A DNA stretch of 6,462 bases from Actinomycetes bacterium. GTDB lineage: Bacteria; Actinomycetota; Acidimicrobiia; Acidimicrobiales; RAAP-2. The notes beneath the pieces were generated by a model that did no database searches, had not been told where the DNA came from, and saw only the letters and a program-made list of their open reading frames with translations. The translations under genes and the position numbers were made by a program. Numbering within the stretch: the first letter of the stretch is position 1; the number at the start of each line of letters is the position of its first letter. The stretch covers positions 1 through 6,462 of the forward strand of contig JAKAZC010000163.1 of the NCBI GenBank assembly GCA_021826655.1, given 5' to 3'. Positions 5,010-6,462 of this stretch are shown here, piece after piece.

Positions 5010-6419
5010 ATGACCGAACCGTGGCTCCAGGACGCCTGCTCGCTGGTCGACGCCTTCCGGGCGGGCACCCTCAGCCCGATCGAGGCGCTCGAGGCCTCGT
5101 TGGATGCGATCGGGTCGTCCCGGCTCAACGCGATCAGCCACCTCGACACCGAGGCGGCCCGGGCCGTGGCGGCCGTCGCCGACGTGTCACTGCCTTTCGG
5201 GGGTGTGCCCATCGGGGTCAAGGAGCTCGAGACCGTGACCGGGTGGCCCCATACCGAGGCGTCACTGGTCTTCGCCGACCGGATCGCCACCGTGGACTCG
5301 ACCCACGTCACCCGGCTCCGCGCGGCAGGAGCGGTACTCGCCGCGCAGACCACCGCGTCCGAGTTCGGTGGGGTCAACTGCACGGCGAGCAAGCTGCACG
5401 GGGTCACCCGCAACCCGTGGGACACCGACCGCACCCCCGGCGGGTCCTCGGGTGGCTCAGCTGCGGCCGTCGCCGGCGGACTCCTCCCCATCGCCACCGG
5501 TGGCGACGGTGGCGGCTCGATCCGGATCCCGGCCGGGTTCACCGGACTGTTCGGGCTGAAAGCCACCTACGGCCGCATCCCGCGCGGCCCGGCCACGCTC
5601 CAGCCGCCGCTCACGGTGACCCTGGGCTGCGTGTCGCGCTCGGTGCGCGACGCGGCCCGGTGGTTCGACGTGTGCAACGGATTCGACCCACGCGACAACC
5701 TGAGCCTCCCCCGTGTCGGCGGCTGGGAGTCCGGGCTCGGGACGCTCGACCTCGCCGGAAAGCGGGCCGTCGTGTCTGTCGACCTCGGCACGGCCGTCGT
5801 CGAGCCCCGGGTGGCGGCCCTGGTGATCGAGGCGGCCGAGGCGTTGATCGCCGGCGCCGGCCTTCGGCGGGTGGACGTCGTCGTGGAGCTCCCCCAGGGT
5901 GGGCTCGAGTGGGCACTGTCCAACCTGGTCGGCCTGGTCGGGGAGCTGGGCGACCGGTTCCCCGACTGCAACGACGACCTCACGCCCGAGATCCAGATCG
6001 GCATGAACCTCGCCACCCACCGCTACAGCGTCGAGTCCGCCGGCAAGGCCGAGCTGTTCCGGATCGCCCTGAACGAGCAGATGGCTGATCTCTTCGACCG
6101 GGCCGACCTGGTGTTCGCCTCCACCAACCCCGACATCGCCTTCGGGGCCGCCGGCCCGATGCCGACCACGGTGGGAGACGTCGACCTGATCGCCACCTAC
6201 GGTTTCGACAAGGCCATCGGGAACAACGGCGCCCTCACCATCCCCGCCAACCTGGCGGGGCTGCCGGCCGTGTCGATCCCGGTAGGCACCGTCGACGGGG
6301 CCCCGGTGGGCATGCAGGTGATCGGGCGGCACCACGAGGAGCCGGTCCTGCTCGAGCTGGCGCGACGTGCCGAGCGCACACGGCCGTGGCCGCTGGTGGC
6401 CCCGTCCGTCACCTCTTGA
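5010..6419 (+). CDS. Amidase-signature family hydrolase
   Basis: The 469-residue serine amidase has the complete Ser-cisSer-Lys triad. Lys71 lies in GVPIGVKE (65-72), the cis-Ser Ser146 in TPGGSSGGSAAAVA (142-155), and the nucleophile Ser170 in GGDGGGSIRIPAG (164-176). The triad spacing (75 residues from Lys to cis-Ser, 24 to the nucleophile) equals that of fatty acid amide hydrolase. FGLKATYGRIPR (181-192) follows as usual. The C-terminal region has NLAGLPAVSIPVG (414-426) and GMQVIGRHHEE (434-444), typical of the family. The nucleophile loop reads GGD where GTD is common, and the residue after Lys71 is Glu instead of Asp. The length suits a free-standing amidase; no GatB/GatC partner is visible, so I do not call it GatA. 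The start is the ATG at 5010, 8 nt after TAGCGT. The ATG at 5005 is in another frame and stops after two codons. The substrate (amide, nitrile-derived amide, cyclic or aryl amide) cannot be read from the sequence. It is divergent from ppgK. Confidence 0.93.
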   Translation: MTEPWLQDACSLVDAFRAGTLSPIEALEASLDAIGSSRLNAISHLDTEAARAVAAVADVSLPFGGVPIGVKELETVTGWPHTEASLVFADRIATVDSTHVTRLRAAGAVLAAQTTASEFGGVNCTASKLHGVTRNPWDTDRTPGGSSGGSAAAVAGGLLPIATGGDGGGSIRIPAGFTGLFGLKATYGRIPRGPATLQPPLTVTLGCVSRSVRDAARWFDVCNGFDPRDNLSLPRVGGWESGLGTLDLAGKRAVVSVDLGTAVVEPRVAALVIEAAEALIAGAGLRRVDVVVELPQGGLEWALSNLVGLVGELGDRFPDCNDDLTPEIQIGMNLATHRYSVESAGKAELFRIALNEQMADLFDRADLVFASTNPDIAFGAAGPMPTTVGDVDLIATYGFDKAIGNNGALTIPANLAGLPAVSIPVGTVDGAPVGMQVIGRHHEEPVLLELARRAERTRPWPLVAPSVTS

Positions 6420-6462
6420 GGGCGGGTCGCCCGACCGGTCCGGATTCGCCTAGACGAGTGAT

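Noticed and set aside
5010..6419. Amidase as GatA, the amidotransferase subunit.
   Set aside because: No GatB or GatC gene is adjacent, and the length and loop motifs fit a free-standing amidase equally well; the nucleophile loop GGDGGGS differs from typical GatA.
6425..6436. GGTC-GCCC-GACC hairpin just after the amidase stop codon.
   Set aside because: A 4-bp stem without a T-tract is expected by chance in this composition.
6451..6460. TAGACG followed by GTG at the right edge, a possible promoter and start for the next gene.
   Set aside because: The hexamer does not end in T as the other -10 boxes do, and too little sequence follows to test the frame.

Overview
The window is about 70% G+C by eye and densely coded, with six genes and no RNA genes, mobile elements or CRISPR. 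The gene families (a mycobacterial-type Ltp thiolase, a FatA-like acyl-ACP thioesterase, a polyphosphate-glucokinase-type ROK kinase and a CHAD protein), the GTG starts, and TANNNT -10 boxes placed directly before start codons all suggest a chromosomal segment of a high-GC actinomycetote. Acidimicrobiia or a relative is possible, but the sequence alone does not settle the class.

Layout, left to right: the C-terminal ~347 residues of a thiolase-like lipid-transfer protein (+, 1-1044, N-terminus outside the window). Convergent with it lies a minus-strand pair: an acyl-ACP thioesterase-like double-hotdog protein (1069-1779) preceded by a PIG3/QOR-type NAD(P)H oxidoreductase (1825-2769). A 104-bp divergent promoter region follows. 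Then comes a stand-alone CHAD-domain protein (+, 2874-3935), convergent with a PpgK-like sugar kinase (-, 3979-4875). A second divergent region (4876-5009) leads to an amidase-signature hydrolase (+, 5010-6419). The last 43 bases are non-coding as far as they can be read.

Two themes stand out. (1) The left half is acyl-CoA/acyl-ACP and redox metabolism: Ltp-type thiolase, acyl-ACP thioesterase and quinone oxidoreductase. (2) The middle is a possible polyphosphate module: a CHAD protein (a known polyphosphate-binding fold) sits tail-to-tail, 43 bp away, with a kinase of the polyphosphate glucokinase type.

The most consistent non-coding signal is promoter architecture. All five gene starts in the window have a TANNNT -10 box. 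In three of them it lies exactly 6 nt before the start codon and in one 8 nt before, which implies leaderless mRNAs. Only the CHAD gene has a short leader with a recognisable Shine-Dalgarno sequence. The two divergent regions also contain operator-like structure: two adjacent perfect dyads in one, and a three-copy 11-bp-period repeat in the other. I see no clearly novel multi-gene system; the CHAD/PpgK pair is the best candidate for functional novelty.
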